Below are positions 19,054 through 27,507 of a DNA stretch of 32,330 bases, in pieces; position 1 is the stretch's first letter; every line of letters starts with the position of its first letter. The notes beneath the pieces were generated by a model. The model was not told the origin of the DNA. It saw only the letters and a list, made by a program, of their open reading frames with translations, and did not search any database. Made by a program: the position numbers and the translations under genes. Source of the stretch: Bacteroidales bacterium (GTDB lineage: Bacteria > Bacteroidota > Bacteroidia > Bacteroidales > Muribaculaceae); assembly GCA_004552725.1 (NCBI GenBank), contig SFNM01000010.1:1-32330 (forward strand), read 5' to 3'.

Positions 19054-20786
19054 TGACTGACGAGCAGAGAGAGCGACAGCGAGCGCTCAAGCGCGAGACC
19101 GCAGCGCGGCTCGCAGATATATGGACATCGCCACCGCAGGAGTTAGAGCGCGTACTCGACACAGATACGCGGCTCGCTGACTATTGCGGCGGTGTGGTAG
19201 AGCATCCTGACGAGCACAATCTCTACGAGCTTCTCGGCGTGCTCCGTTTTTTTGACTTTGCCGGACGCTATCGATGGGATGGCAAGGCCGTGCGCAAGTT
19301 CGCAAAGTTTTACGAGAGCTTAAAATTTAACGGTATCAACGGGCGGCAACGCTACACCCTTACACCCGTGCAGTATTACCAATTTGCCAACATTTTCGGC
19401 TGGCGCGACGTGGATGGGCGGAGGCTGACGCGCTCTGTGTACATTTTTGTGCCGCGTAAGTTTAGCAAGACCACGAGTGCGGCGGCCTTAGCGGTGTACG
19501 ACATGTTATTTGGCGACAGCAACGCGCAGGCGTATGTGGCCGCCAACAGCTACCAACAGGCAAAAATATGCTTTGACGAGATACGCGCCATAATGATGGG
19601 CATAGACCCCAGCGGGCGCGTGTTCCGCGTCAACCGCGAGCAGATAAGTTACAACCTTGCAGGGCACTCGGCGTTTATTCGGTGCCTAAGCGGCAACGCC
19701 AAGACGCAGGACGGCCTCAACGCGTCGTTAGTAATCATGGACGAGTACGCCCAGGCACGCGACACAGCGACCAAGAGCGGCGCCGACCTTAAAAACACGC
19801 TGACATCCTCGATGGGTGCGCGGCGCGAGCCGCTTACGGTGGTAATTACAACCGCCTCTGACGTGCTCGACGGCGCATTTGCCAAAGAGTTAGACGGTGC
19901 CAAGGCAGTGCTCCGTGGAGAGCTAATAAACGATAGTTTATTTGCATCGCTATTTATGCCCGACGTAGATGACCGAGAGGACAACCCCGCGACATGGCGC
20001 AAGGTGCAGCCACACTTGGGCATCACGGTTCAGCCGGATTTTTACCGGCACGAGTGGGAGCAAGCGCAGCTCTCCGCCGATAACATGATGGTGTACCGCA
20101 CAAAGCTGCTCAATATCTTTGCCCAGAGCGAGCGTGAGCGGTGGATTGACGACAAGCTAATCGCCAAAATAAGTCAGCCGCTCGACGTGGACGACTTTGG
20201 CGGGCTTGCGGCCTATCTCGCTATCGATTTGAGCCGGTGTGACGACCTGACGGCAGTAACTACGGCTATACTCGACCGCGATCACGGGCGGTTGTACTAC
20301 ATCAACGACTATTTCTTTCCCCGCGGGGCGCTTTCAGGGCATCCTGACCGTGCGCTGTTTGCAGAGTGGGGCGAGCGCGGGGCGATACACCTCACCGATG
20401 GCGACATCATAGACTACCGCGACATCGTGGAGCACATCAACCGCACGGCGCAAGTCATGCCGGTGCACGGCATCGCCTACGATGCGTGGGGGAGCGTAGA
20501 CTTGGGCAACTATCTGCGGACGCAGGGGATGGGCGACATCCTTTTTGCGGTGCCTCAAAGTTACGGTTACTTTACCGCTCCACTGCGCAGCTTTGAGCGA
20601 TGGGCAAAGGAGGGGCGCGTAGTGTTGGCAGATAACCCCATAACTCGGTGGTGCTTTGGCAACTGTGTGCTCGACACCGACAGCCAAGGCCAACAAAAGC
20701 CGTATAAGGCGGCGCATAACCTCAAAATTGACGGAGTAATAACGATATTAATGGCTACGCGCCAAATACTTTACATCAACACATAA
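19053..20786 (+). CDS. terL: Terminase large subunit
   Basis: A 577-residue packaging motor. The N-terminal ATPase has a Walker A-type loop VPRKFSKTTSAAA (around residues 133-145) and a Walker B LVIMDEYAQ (Asp230, Glu231). The C-terminal nuclease has AIDLSRCDDL (around residue 390) as the first acidic metal site and later GIAYDAWGS. The whole resembles HK97/P27-partner type large terminases (Terminase_1 class). It pumps DNA into the prohead and cuts it. Confidence 0.95.
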   Translation: MTDEQRERQRALKRETAARLADIWTSPPQELERVLDTDTRLADYCGGVVEHPDEHNLYELLGVLRFFDFAGRYRWDGKAVRKFAKFYESLKFNGINGRQRYTLTPVQYYQFANIFGWRDVDGRRLTRSVYIFVPRKFSKTTSAAALAVYDMLFGDSNAQAYVAANSYQQAKICFDEIRAIMMGIDPSGRVFRVNREQISYNLAGHSAFIRCLSGNAKTQDGLNASLVIMDEYAQARDTATKSGADLKNTLTSSMGARREPLTVVITTASDVLDGAFAKELDGAKAVLRGELINDSLFASLFMPDVDDREDNPATWRKVQPHLGITVQPDFYRHEWEQAQLSADNMMVYRTKLLNIFAQSERERWIDDKLIAKISQPLDVDDFGGLAAYLAIDLSRCDDLTAVTTAILDRDHGRLYYINDYFFPRGALSGHPDRALFAEWGERGAIHLTDGDIIDYRDIVEHINRTAQVMPVHGIAYDAWGSVDLGNYLRTQGMGDILFAVPQSYGYFTAPLRSFERWAKEGRVVLADNPITRWCFGNCVLDTDSQGQQKPYKAAHNLKIDGVITILMATRQILYINT

Positions 20787-20790
20787 CGAC

Positions 20791-21975
20791 ATGGCAAGGA
20801 GATACGGCTTACCTTATCAAGGGAGCAAAAACGCGATAGCAAAGTGGATAATCGACCAACTGCCCGCGGCAGAGCACTTTTACGACCTTTTCGCGGGCGG
20901 GTGTGCAGTGACACACGCGGCGATAGAGAGCGGCAAATACAAGTATGTGCACGCCAACGACATACAGGGCAAGTATCCGCAATTTTTTTTGAGCTGCATC
21001 GAGGGCAAGATGGCCAACGAGCGGCGAGTGATAGACCGCTCGGAGTTTATGTTGCTCAAAGACGCTGACCCTTATATCGCATTGTGCTGGAGCTTTGGCA
21101 ACAGCCGCGACACTTACCTATGGGCGCGGGAGATAGAGGGCGCAAAATTAGCCGCGTGCCGCATGATAATGGCCGACACGTGGCAAGAGCGCCGCAAGTA
21201 CTATATGCAATTTATCGCCGAGCTACGCGCAGGGCGAGCCGAGTACGAGCGGCGCAAGGCGATGCGTGATGACGTGCTCGACAAAATCGGCAACATCAAG
21301 GAGTATCTGCGGGGCGAGCTTTTGGCGGCTTTGCGCTCATCAGGCAAGACGCAGGCAGAGGTGCAGCGTTACCTCGGTAACCAAATGGCCGGTCACTACT
21401 TTGGCCGCAGTCAGTGGGAGTTCCCGACCGAGGACAGCTACAACAAAATGCGGGAGATTTTGCCCGACCTCAAACCCTACAACACCTACGGCCAAGCGCT
21501 ACAGACTCTCGAGGAGTTTAATAGTTTGCAGAGTTTAGCGCACTTGGAGAGTTTAGCGCACTTGGAGAGTTTAGCGCACTTGCAGAGTTTAGCGCACTTG
21601 GAGAGTTTAGCGCACTTGGAGAGTTTAGCGCAATACCCGCGGCCTATCGTCACCGCGTGCAGCTACAGCGACATCGACATCGCCGCCGACAGCGTAGTGT
21701 ACTGCGACCCGCCCTACATCGGCATAAGGGGCTACGGCGTAGAGTTTGACCACGCGGCATTTTATCAGTGGTTACGCGCTACCGAGCGCCCTGTCTACGT
21801 GAGTGAGTACTCCATGCCGCCCGACTTTGTGAGCATCGCCGACACGGCAAAGACTGCGCTGCTATGCTCAATTAAAGGCCGCGAGCGCAAAAAAGTAACC
21901 GAGCGACTATATGTGCACGAGCGGTTCGCCGATAAATGCTTGCGCCGGCAGTCGCAACAACTAAAATTATTATGA
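20791..21975 (+). CDS. DNA adenine methylase (D12 class) with expanded leucine repeat
   Basis: A 394-residue N6-adenine methyltransferase of the Dam/D12 class. The AdoMet motif is FYDLFAGGCAV (around residues 30-40) and the catalytic motif IV is DPPY (VVYCDPPYIGI, around residue 307). The N-terminal GLPYQGSKN is typical. An unusual insert of about 38 residues around 248-285 is a repeat of SLAHLE, encoded by an 18-bp minisatellite, placed between the target-recognition region and motif IV. The enzyme probably protects phage DNA from host restriction. It is transcribed with the terminase genes and followed by a terminator. Confidence 0.93.
   Translation: MARRYGLPYQGSKNAIAKWIIDQLPAAEHFYDLFAGGCAVTHAAIESGKYKYVHANDIQGKYPQFFLSCIEGKMANERRVIDRSEFMLLKDADPYIALCWSFGNSRDTYLWAREIEGAKLAACRMIMADTWQERRKYYMQFIAELRAGRAEYERRKAMRDDVLDKIGNIKEYLRGELLAALRSSGKTQAEVQRYLGNQMAGHYFGRSQWEFPTEDSYNKMREILPDLKPYNTYGQALQTLEEFNSLQSLAHLESLAHLESLAHLQSLAHLESLAHLESLAQYPRPIVTACSYSDIDIAADSVVYCDPPYIGIRGYGVEFDHAAFYQWLRATERPVYVSEYSMPPDFVSIADTAKTALLCSIKGRERKKVTERLYVHERFADKCLRRQSQQLKLL
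21531..21638 (+). repeat. 18-bp minisatellite inside the methylase gene, six units
   Basis: Units of GAGTTTAGCGCACTTGGA start at 21531, 21549, 21567, 21585, 21603 and 21621. They differ by a single G/C change that swaps Glu and Gln, and the last unit is diverged at its end. Each unit adds six residues (SLAHLE), so copy number can change without breaking the frame. Confidence 0.93.
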
Positions 21976-22035
21976 GTGTTTCATTGGTAGTTTTGATTTA
22001 GGTTTAAGTTTGGTTTTTAGGTTTAGTTAAGGATG

Positions 22036-22066
22036 GCGCTGCCCGCGAGGGTGGCGCTTTCTTTTT
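22036..22066 (+). terminator. Intrinsic terminator between methylase and portal
   Basis: A 9-bp stem, GCGCTGCCC with GGGTGGCGC (two G-U pairs), is closed by a GCGA loop and followed by TTTCTTTTT. Ahead of it, TAGTTTTG (21988-21995) and TAAGTTTG (22005-22012) match the -7 box pattern, but -33 elements are poor. They may start a short leader transcript that is attenuated here, or they may be chance matches in T-rich DNA. Confidence 0.88.
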
Positions 22067-22146
22067 GCCCTGCCACTCAAATGTTAAAATTTATAAAATA
22101 TCGGCCAAATACTACCCATTTGCGTCGGTTTTGTCGGGATTATAGT

Positions 22147-23349
22147 ATGACAAACTTTTTAACACGTATATTCCGAGCAAAGGACGGTGCGCCGGCAAAG
22201 TTGCCGACCGTCACCGCAGCGCCAAACACAGACGGTTACGGCGTGCTCTCTGTCATCCGACCGGGTGCGCAGGCCGCCGTAGTGCGCTGCATCCAGCTCA
22301 TCAGCGACACAGTGGCTGCAATGCCGCTGCTCCATCAACGCCTCAACGGCAAAATTTTTGCGCCCGTAGGCAACAGCGAGTTGTCGGTGCTGCTCAACAT
22401 CGAGCCAAACTCCACCGCTACCGCCGTGGACTTTTGGCGGGCAGTGATGGCGGCAATGCTGAGCGACGGTGTGGCCTACATCTATCCGCAGTGGGCTGAC
22501 GGCAAGTTGCAAAGCCTTACTCACGTGCTCAAGAGCGAGGTGACGTACACCCCGGAGGCGCGTAGCTACAAAATCGACAGCACCTACAACGACATCGACG
22601 CCACCGTAAGCGAGCGCGGCATAATCGTGCTCCGCTATGCGCCAAAATTGGACGCCTCAAAAGGCCTCAAAGGCCGCGAGATTGACTCCGCCAAGGGCGT
22701 GATTAAGTTGGCACAGTCCGCCGAGCAAGAGACGCAAAAACGCGTCGACAATGGCGGGGCGCAGCGCTTAATTGTCAACGTCGGTACCGGCACACAAAGC
22801 GGCATTTACAGCCCAAAAGAGGGCGAGTTGGACGACTACGCCATGCGGCTGCACGAGCTAATCCGTGGCGGCACCACGTGCGTAGCAGGACGCGCGGGCG
22901 TAAGCATTACCCCCGTCGGCTCATCGTCGGCAGACCTCCAACTGCAAGCCGTGCGCGAGTTTGCCGTGCGCGACATCTGCCGCTTTTTCGGCGTGCCGCC
23001 CACGTTTGTCTACAGCGACGTCGCGAGCAACTACAAAAGCACCGAGATGGCCTATGTTGATTTTTACGCATCAACCATTAATCCGTTACTGCGGAGCATT
23101 GAGGCTGAGTTGAGCCGCAAGCTCATCCCGCGGAGTATGTGGGGCGTGCAGCGCATCCAATACGACCGCTCGGCGCGTATGACAGCCGACCTCGACACGC
23201 AGGCCAAGTATTTTGCCCAAATGCTCGCAAACGGTGCGCTCACCCCCAACGAGATACGCGCCAAGTTAGGGCTGGCTCCGTGTGATGGCGGCGACATGCT
23301 CCAAATATCCGCAAATTTAAAACCCATTAACGACTATGGACCAAAATAG
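22147..23349 (+). CDS. Portal protein (HK97 family)
   Basis: A 400-residue portal protein that forms the DNA entry ring of the head. HK97-type features are visible: RPGAQAAVVRCIQLISDTVA near the N-terminus, then NSTATAVDFWRAVMAAMLSD, ICRFFGVPPTFV, and LRSIEAELSRKLIP near the end. The start at 22147 was chosen over an upstream extension because it lies after the terminator. The extension crosses the terminator hairpin and is not protein-like. The end overlaps the protease-capsid gene by 14 nt. Confidence 0.93.
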   Translation: MTNFLTRIFRAKDGAPAKLPTVTAAPNTDGYGVLSVIRPGAQAAVVRCIQLISDTVAAMPLLHQRLNGKIFAPVGNSELSVLLNIEPNSTATAVDFWRAVMAAMLSDGVAYIYPQWADGKLQSLTHVLKSEVTYTPEARSYKIDSTYNDIDATVSERGIIVLRYAPKLDASKGLKGREIDSAKGVIKLAQSAEQETQKRVDNGGAQRLIVNVGTGTQSGIYSPKEGELDDYAMRLHELIRGGTTCVAGRAGVSITPVGSSSADLQLQAVREFAVRDICRFFGVPPTFVYSDVASNYKSTEMAYVDFYASTINPLLRSIEAELSRKLIPRSMWGVQRIQYDRSARMTADLDTQAKYFAQMLANGALTPNEIRAKLGLAPCDGGDMLQISANLKPINDYGPK

Positions 23350-24955
23350 AAAAAAAATGATTAAACGCGACCTCTACAGCGCGGGAGTAATTACCCGTGA
23401 GGGCGGTGAGGATAGCCGCCGCATCCGTGGCTACGCGCTGGTGTTTGACACCCCGAGCGTGCCGTTTGTGGACTGCGAGGACTGGTACATGGACGAGACT
23501 ATCGCCCGCGATGCTATCAGCGCCGAGACACTGGCGGCCTCCGATATTGTGCTCACTATGTTTCACGATGACCACCTGCTGCTCGCCCGCTCTAACAAAG
23601 GCACCGGCGGCCTTGAGTACGGCATCGACGACCACGGCGTATGGTTTGAGGCCGAAATGCCCGACACTGTCGACGGCGACAAGGCGCTCGAATTAGTTAA
23701 CCGCGGCATCCTCTCCGGCTGCTCCTTTGCCGCCGGTATCGACCCCGCCAAGGTAGACTGCGAGAGCACCACCAAAGACGGCAAGACCGTTGACCACTAC
23801 ACCATCCGCGAGATAGCGCAAGTGTACGACTTTACTCTCACCCACTGCCCCCGCTATGATACCACCGAGGTATCACTGCGCGACCTCTACCAACGTGCCC
23901 CCATCAAGGCCGAACAGCCAGCAGAAACGCCGGAAGCAGAGCCGGAACACGCCCCCGACGCTGACGCTGAACTCGCCGCAGCCATGCGTGACGAACAAAA
24001 ATCAGAAATTATTAACAATAAGCCCCAAGACAAAATGGAAGACAAGAAAACTCTTACCCAAATGGTGCGTGAGTTTGTAGACCACGGCACCCGCGGCACC
24101 ATCGACATCCGCCGCAACGCAAGCGCAAACGCCATTAAAGTGCCCGCCGTTGAGGGCGCAGGCCTCGTGCCAGAGAAGCACCAAGGTGTAATTTACGCGC
24201 TCACCGAAGGCGTTATCTACGACAAACTCGGCATCCCCCTCAGCTACTCCAACTCCGGCATCTTTACTTGGACTACCGCCGGCGTGGCCAGCGTATCAAT
24301 CACCGGCGAGGGTGTGGACGTAGTGCCTCAAACCCTCGCCCTCTCCAAAATCGCCGCCAAGCCCGAGCGCGTGGCCGCCGCTGTGGAAGTATCCCGCGAA
24401 GCCATCTATCAGAGCGAAACCGCCATCGAGGACATCGTCAACCGCCAGCTCAACGCCGCCGTGCGTGACTTTGTTAACAAGGTGATGCTCTCCACCACCA
24501 AGGTAGCAGGCGCCGCCACCCTTGCCGGCCCTCTGGTCTCCGCTCCTGTGGTTAACATCCCCAAGGCTTACACCTACAAAGACCTGGTAGCCCTCAAAGC
24601 CAAGCCCGCCAAGGCCGGTCTCGGTATCAACGCCACCACCGCCTTTGTGGTATCTCACGACCTTTACGCAACCCTCGAGTCCACTCCCCGCGACGCCGGC
24701 TCCGGCCTCATGATTATCGAGGACGGCAAGCTCGCAGGTGTGCCCGTGTTTGCCTCTGACGCTATCGGCGCCAACGCCATCGCCTACGGTGACTGGAGTT
24801 GCCAAGCCGCAGGCTTCTTCGGTGACCTCTCGCTCATCGTAGACCCCTACACCGGCGCCAAGAGCAACACCGTAAACTTTGTGCTTAACTTTGGCTTCGC
24901 CACCGCAACCCTCCGCCAGGACGGCTTTGTGTTGGGCAAAATTGCCAACTCGTAA
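23336..24955 (+). CDS. Prohead protease fused to major capsid protein
   Basis: A 539-residue fusion. Residues 8-195 are an HK97-type prohead protease (S78 family): RGYALVFDTPSVPF, then the His stretch TMFHDDHLL (His77/His80) and GILSGCSFAAG (Ser127/Ser130). About 196-233 is an acidic linker rich in Pro, Glu and Ala. From about 234 on it is an HK97-fold capsid protein (MVREFVDHGTRG, GIFTWTTAGVASVSITGEGV, FVLNFGFATATLRQDGFVLG at the end). An internal ATG at 24035 (residue 234) would give a free capsid protein of 306 residues. The delta-scaffold is therefore missing or reduced. Confidence 0.92.
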   Translation: MDQNRKKMIKRDLYSAGVITREGGEDSRRIRGYALVFDTPSVPFVDCEDWYMDETIARDAISAETLAASDIVLTMFHDDHLLLARSNKGTGGLEYGIDDHGVWFEAEMPDTVDGDKALELVNRGILSGCSFAAGIDPAKVDCESTTKDGKTVDHYTIREIAQVYDFTLTHCPRYDTTEVSLRDLYQRAPIKAEQPAETPEAEPEHAPDADAELAAAMRDEQKSEIINNKPQDKMEDKKTLTQMVREFVDHGTRGTIDIRRNASANAIKVPAVEGAGLVPEKHQGVIYALTEGVIYDKLGIPLSYSNSGIFTWTTAGVASVSITGEGVDVVPQTLALSKIAAKPERVAAAVEVSREAIYQSETAIEDIVNRQLNAAVRDFVNKVMLSTTKVAGAATLAGPLVSAPVVNIPKAYTYKDLVALKAKPAKAGLGINATTAFVVSHDLYATLESTPRDAGSGLMIIEDGKLAGVPVFASDAIGANAIAYGDWSCQAAGFFGDLSLIVDPYTGAKSNTVNFVLNFGFATATLRQDGFVLGKIANS

Positions 24956-25009
24956 ACTTTTCCCTAACGCTCCGGCGGCGCAAGCCGTCGGGGCATAATC
25001 CTCCGTACT

Positions 25010-25303
25010 ATGCTATTACTTACACTACCCGACATCAAGCGCCACCTCCGCGTTGAGACCGACCAAGAGGACGAGCTGCTGACAGAGTACGGCGAAGCCG
25101 CCGAGCAGTTAGTGCTCGACTATCTCAACCGTGAGGTCTCCGACCTCGTGGACGAGTACCGCGGCATCCCGCGCCCCATCAAGCAGGCAGCCCTTATTTT
25201 GGTAGGTGATTTTTACGCGTATCGTGAGGCAGGCCGACCCGGCACCGTAAGCGCCGCCATCGAGGGTGTCGGTTATCTCCTAATCAGATACAAAAAGCTA
25301 TGA
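25010..25303 (+). CDS. Head-tail connector (gp6-like)
   Basis: A 97-residue connector with LTLPDIKRHLRVETDQEDEL and IKQAALILVGDFYAYRE, the hallmarks of HK97 gp6-like adaptors that bind below the portal. A short hairpin CCGGCGGC/GCCGTCGG (24972-24979 with 24984-24991) with a GCAA loop lies in the 54-bp leader and could slow transcription between the abundant capsid message and the neck genes. The gene overlaps its neighbour as ATGA. Confidence 0.9.
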   Translation: MLLLTLPDIKRHLRVETDQEDELLTEYGEAAEQLVLDYLNREVSDLVDEYRGIPRPIKQAALILVGDFYAYREAGRPGTVSAAIEGVGYLLIRYKKL

Positions 25304-25617
25304 GAGCAGGAGATATGACCGAGCGCATCGCGCTATATCGCCCCGTGATAACAGAGGGCGCAAGCGGCTCGCAGATTAAAACCTACGAAGCCACGGGCGT
25401 GTACTGGGCGCAGATATCCTCGCGGCGCGATTATCGTACCGACGAGGTGGGCGAGCACTTTGCGGATGCTACTGCAGTGTTTTTGGTGCGCAGCTCCGTT
25501 GAGGTGGACGAGTACTGGCAGCTAATCCACGAGGGTAAAAAATACGAGGTGCAGACCTGCCCGCTCAACAGGCGGTTAGGTATGCGCACGCTAAATTGTC
25601 AACGCGTCAATGAGTAA
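25300..25617 (+). CDS. Head-tail adaptor / head closure protein
   Basis: A 105-residue protein with MTERIALYRPVITEGASGSQ and VYWAQISSRRDYRT, the pattern of phage head-closure proteins (SPP1 gp16 / HK97 gp7-like). It binds the connector and closes the DNA channel. It overlaps its neighbours on both sides by a few bases, showing one operon. Confidence 0.88.
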   Translation: MRAGDMTERIALYRPVITEGASGSQIKTYEATGVYWAQISSRRDYRTDEVGEHFADATAVFLVRSSVEVDEYWQLIHEGKKYEVQTCPLNRRLGMRTLNCQRVNE

Positions 25618-26038
25618 CAGGGCAGACATAATGGAGCGCGACATCGAGCGCATACTCGCGGGTGTATCACCAGCCGAGATACGCAAGGCCTTACGCAGTG
25701 CAATGCGCTCCGAGGCTAATAAGATAGCCCGCGGCATCCGCAAGGCTTTGGCCAAGAGTATGCCATCGGCGTTGAGCAGCGACCTCGCAGAGGCCGTCGG
25801 CGTTAACAACCGCAGAGACGGCAGCCGCTTTAGAGTCTACGTCAAAGGCGGACGGCAAGGCGGCATCACTACCTCTCGCGGCGTGCGGCTCCCGCTGGCG
25901 TATTGGTGGGAGCATGGTTTTAGGAGCCGCCAAGGTATCCACGCCATCGACGCGGCCAACCAAGACCTCGCGGCAGTGGAGGCAAGCATAGAGCGCAAAC
26001 TCCAAAACAAGGTTGACAAATTAATCGCAACAATATGA
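25610..26038 (+). CDS. HK97 gp10-like neck / tail-joining protein
   Basis: A 142-residue protein. It has a helical N-terminus (ALRSAMRSEANKIARGIRKA) and a beta part with GSRFRVYVKGG and PLAYWWEHGFRSR, the classical WxExG-like region of HK97 gp10 proteins. It joins the tail to the head. It overlaps the gene before by 8 nt. Confidence 0.88.
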   Translation: MSNRADIMERDIERILAGVSPAEIRKALRSAMRSEANKIARGIRKALAKSMPSALSSDLAEAVGVNNRRDGSRFRVYVKGGRQGGITTSRGVRLPLAYWWEHGFRSRQGIHAIDAANQDLAAVEASIERKLQNKVDKLIATI

Positions 26039-26400
26039 GCGGCATAAGCATCGGCACAAACATCCGCGCGGCCTTACTCGATAGTGAGGCAGTAACGGCC
26101 ATCACCAGCGACGCGTACCCCGTGGCGCGTGACACCGCCCGCCTCCCTTACATCGTCTACACCCTTACCGGCTTAGACGAGAGCAAGTACAAGGAGGGGC
26201 ATTACGACATCGTCACCGTAGATTTGGACTGTTACGGCGTGGACTATGACAGCGCCGTAGCCTTAGCAGAGGCAGCCCGCGACGCCGTCGAGGGCGCAGG
26301 CCATCACGGCATGCGGAGCTGCTACCTATCCAACATGCGCACCGGGGCGACCGGCGACGCGTATTATGTAACATTAACACTAACAATCAAAATTGCATAA
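26035..26400 (+). CDS. Tail terminator protein (DUF3168-like)
   Basis: A 121-residue protein. GTNIRAALLDSEAVTAITSD and RLPYIVYTLTG are followed by VDLDCYGVDYDSAVALAEAA, the order found in DUF3168 / gpU-type proteins that cap the growing tail tube. It overlaps the preceding gene by 4 nt. Confidence 0.85.
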   Translation: MSGISIGTNIRAALLDSEAVTAITSDAYPVARDTARLPYIVYTLTGLDESKYKEGHYDIVTVDLDCYGVDYDSAVALAEAARDAVEGAGHHGMRSCYLSNMRTGATGDAYYVTLTLTIKIA

Positions 26401-26402
26401 CT

Positions 26403-26852
26403 ATGGCAACAAACTACAAAGTATTAGACGGCACTGACCTGCTGCTCTCCGTGGGCGGCAAGGCACTTGGTTACTCCACCTCGTGCAAAATCAGCACCAG
26501 CACCGAGACCGGCGAGCGCATCACCAAAGAGGCCGCCACCGCGCGCTGGAAAGAGGCCTATGTTAAGAGTTTTAGCGAGACTATCACCGCCGACGGCCTC
26601 GTGCTCACCAACAGCGACGCAGAAAAACCTACTTACAAGGAGCTCAAGGCACTCCAGCTCGCCGGCGAACCAGTCATCGCGGCGTACTACCAACGCTCCT
26701 CAGATGGCAGCTCAATCGGCTACAGCGGCAACTTTATCATCACCAAGTTAGACATTGACGGCACCGCAGGCGAGGACGCAAAATATAGCATCGAGTTGCA
26801 AAACTCCGGTGCTATCGTGGCCGGCCAGCCCTCTCAAACCCTCTCTGAGTAA
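26403..26852 (+). CDS. Major tail (tube) protein
   Basis: A 149-residue beta-rich protein with TDLLLSVGGKALGYSTSCKI and WKEAYVKSFSETITADGL, ending KYSIELQNSGAIVAG. This is the arrangement of TP901-1-type tube proteins, which stack in hexamers to form a non-contractile tail. The stop overlaps the start of the tail chaperone gene. Confidence 0.9.
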   Translation: MATNYKVLDGTDLLLSVGGKALGYSTSCKISTSTETGERITKEAATARWKEAYVKSFSETITADGLVLTNSDAEKPTYKELKALQLAGEPVIAAYYQRSSDGSSIGYSGNFIITKLDIDGTAGEDAKYSIELQNSGAIVAGQPSQTLSE

Positions 26853-27175
26853 TGATAAACAAGAGCCTAAAATATCTCATCAAAGTTGGCGACAAAGTGC
26901 TCCCATGTTACACCACCATGGGAGCACAGCGCCGGCTCAAAGCGTTGACAGGCGTAGACCTGCTCAACGGCGATGCGCTCACAGGCGATGCCGTCTACGC
27001 TTACCTGTATTGTGCGGTAGCGGCAGCGTGCAACGCCGAGGGCGTGCCGTTTGAGTACGATATCGATACGTTTTTTGACGTGCTCGACCCCGACGAGGCG
27101 GCCAAGTTTTACACAGATATGGCCGAGCGAGCCAAAAAAAAAGTGGCGGCGCTCCAGTCTCAAGCGAGCAAGTAG
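26852..27175 (+). CDS. Tail assembly chaperone, short form (gpG-like)
   Basis: A 107-residue protein (SLKYLIKVGDKVLPCYTTMG, DEAAKFYTDMAERAKKKVAA). It lies between the major tail protein and tape measure, the place of gpG in lambda-like tails. It binds the tape measure during assembly. The sequence contains an A9 slippery tract (27134-27142) before its stop, which allows a second, longer product. Confidence 0.85.
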   Translation: MINKSLKYLIKVGDKVLPCYTTMGAQRRLKALTGVDLLNGDALTGDAVYAYLYCAVAAACNAEGVPFEYDIDTFFDVLDPDEAAKFYTDMAERAKKKVAALQSQASK

Positions 27176-27507
27176 TTGCAACGGCGCTGACGCTATGCGG
27201 CCTCACATTACAAGACTTTGACAGGCTGAGACCCGAGGAGTTTGAGGCGGTAGCGGAGGCGGCGGTGCAAGACCGCGAGCAGCAGATGCGCGGCGAGTGG
27301 GAGCGCATGAGGATAGCGGCAGCAATCAGTGTACAGCCCTACGCAAAGCATACAATCAGCCCCGCCGAGTTAGTGCCCCTGCCGTGGGATAAGGCCGATA
27401 CCCCGCAAAACACGGCGCCGGAAGCATTAACAGACGAGGAAATTTATAGACGTTATAAACAAGCAGAGCAAGAGTTTTTGACGCATGGCAAGACAGGTAA
27501 CATTTGA
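26852..27507 (+). CDS. Tail assembly chaperone, frameshifted fusion (gpGT-like)
   Basis: A -1 shift at the A9 tract joins 26852-27142 to 27142-27507 and gives about 218 residues. The -1 frame is open from the tract to 27507, with no stop, and reads sensibly (VVATALTLCGLTLQDFDRLR, EALTDEEIYRRYKQAEQEFL). This matches the lambda G/GT strategy, in which the T part recruits tail-tube subunits. The ratio of the two forms depends on slip frequency and cannot be read here. The end overlaps the tape measure start by 23 nt. Confidence 0.88.

Noticed and set aside
22033..22146. N-terminal extension of the portal gene
   Set aside because: It crosses the intrinsic terminator at 22036-22066 and has no portal-like sequence; the ATG at 22147 gives a normal portal N-terminus.
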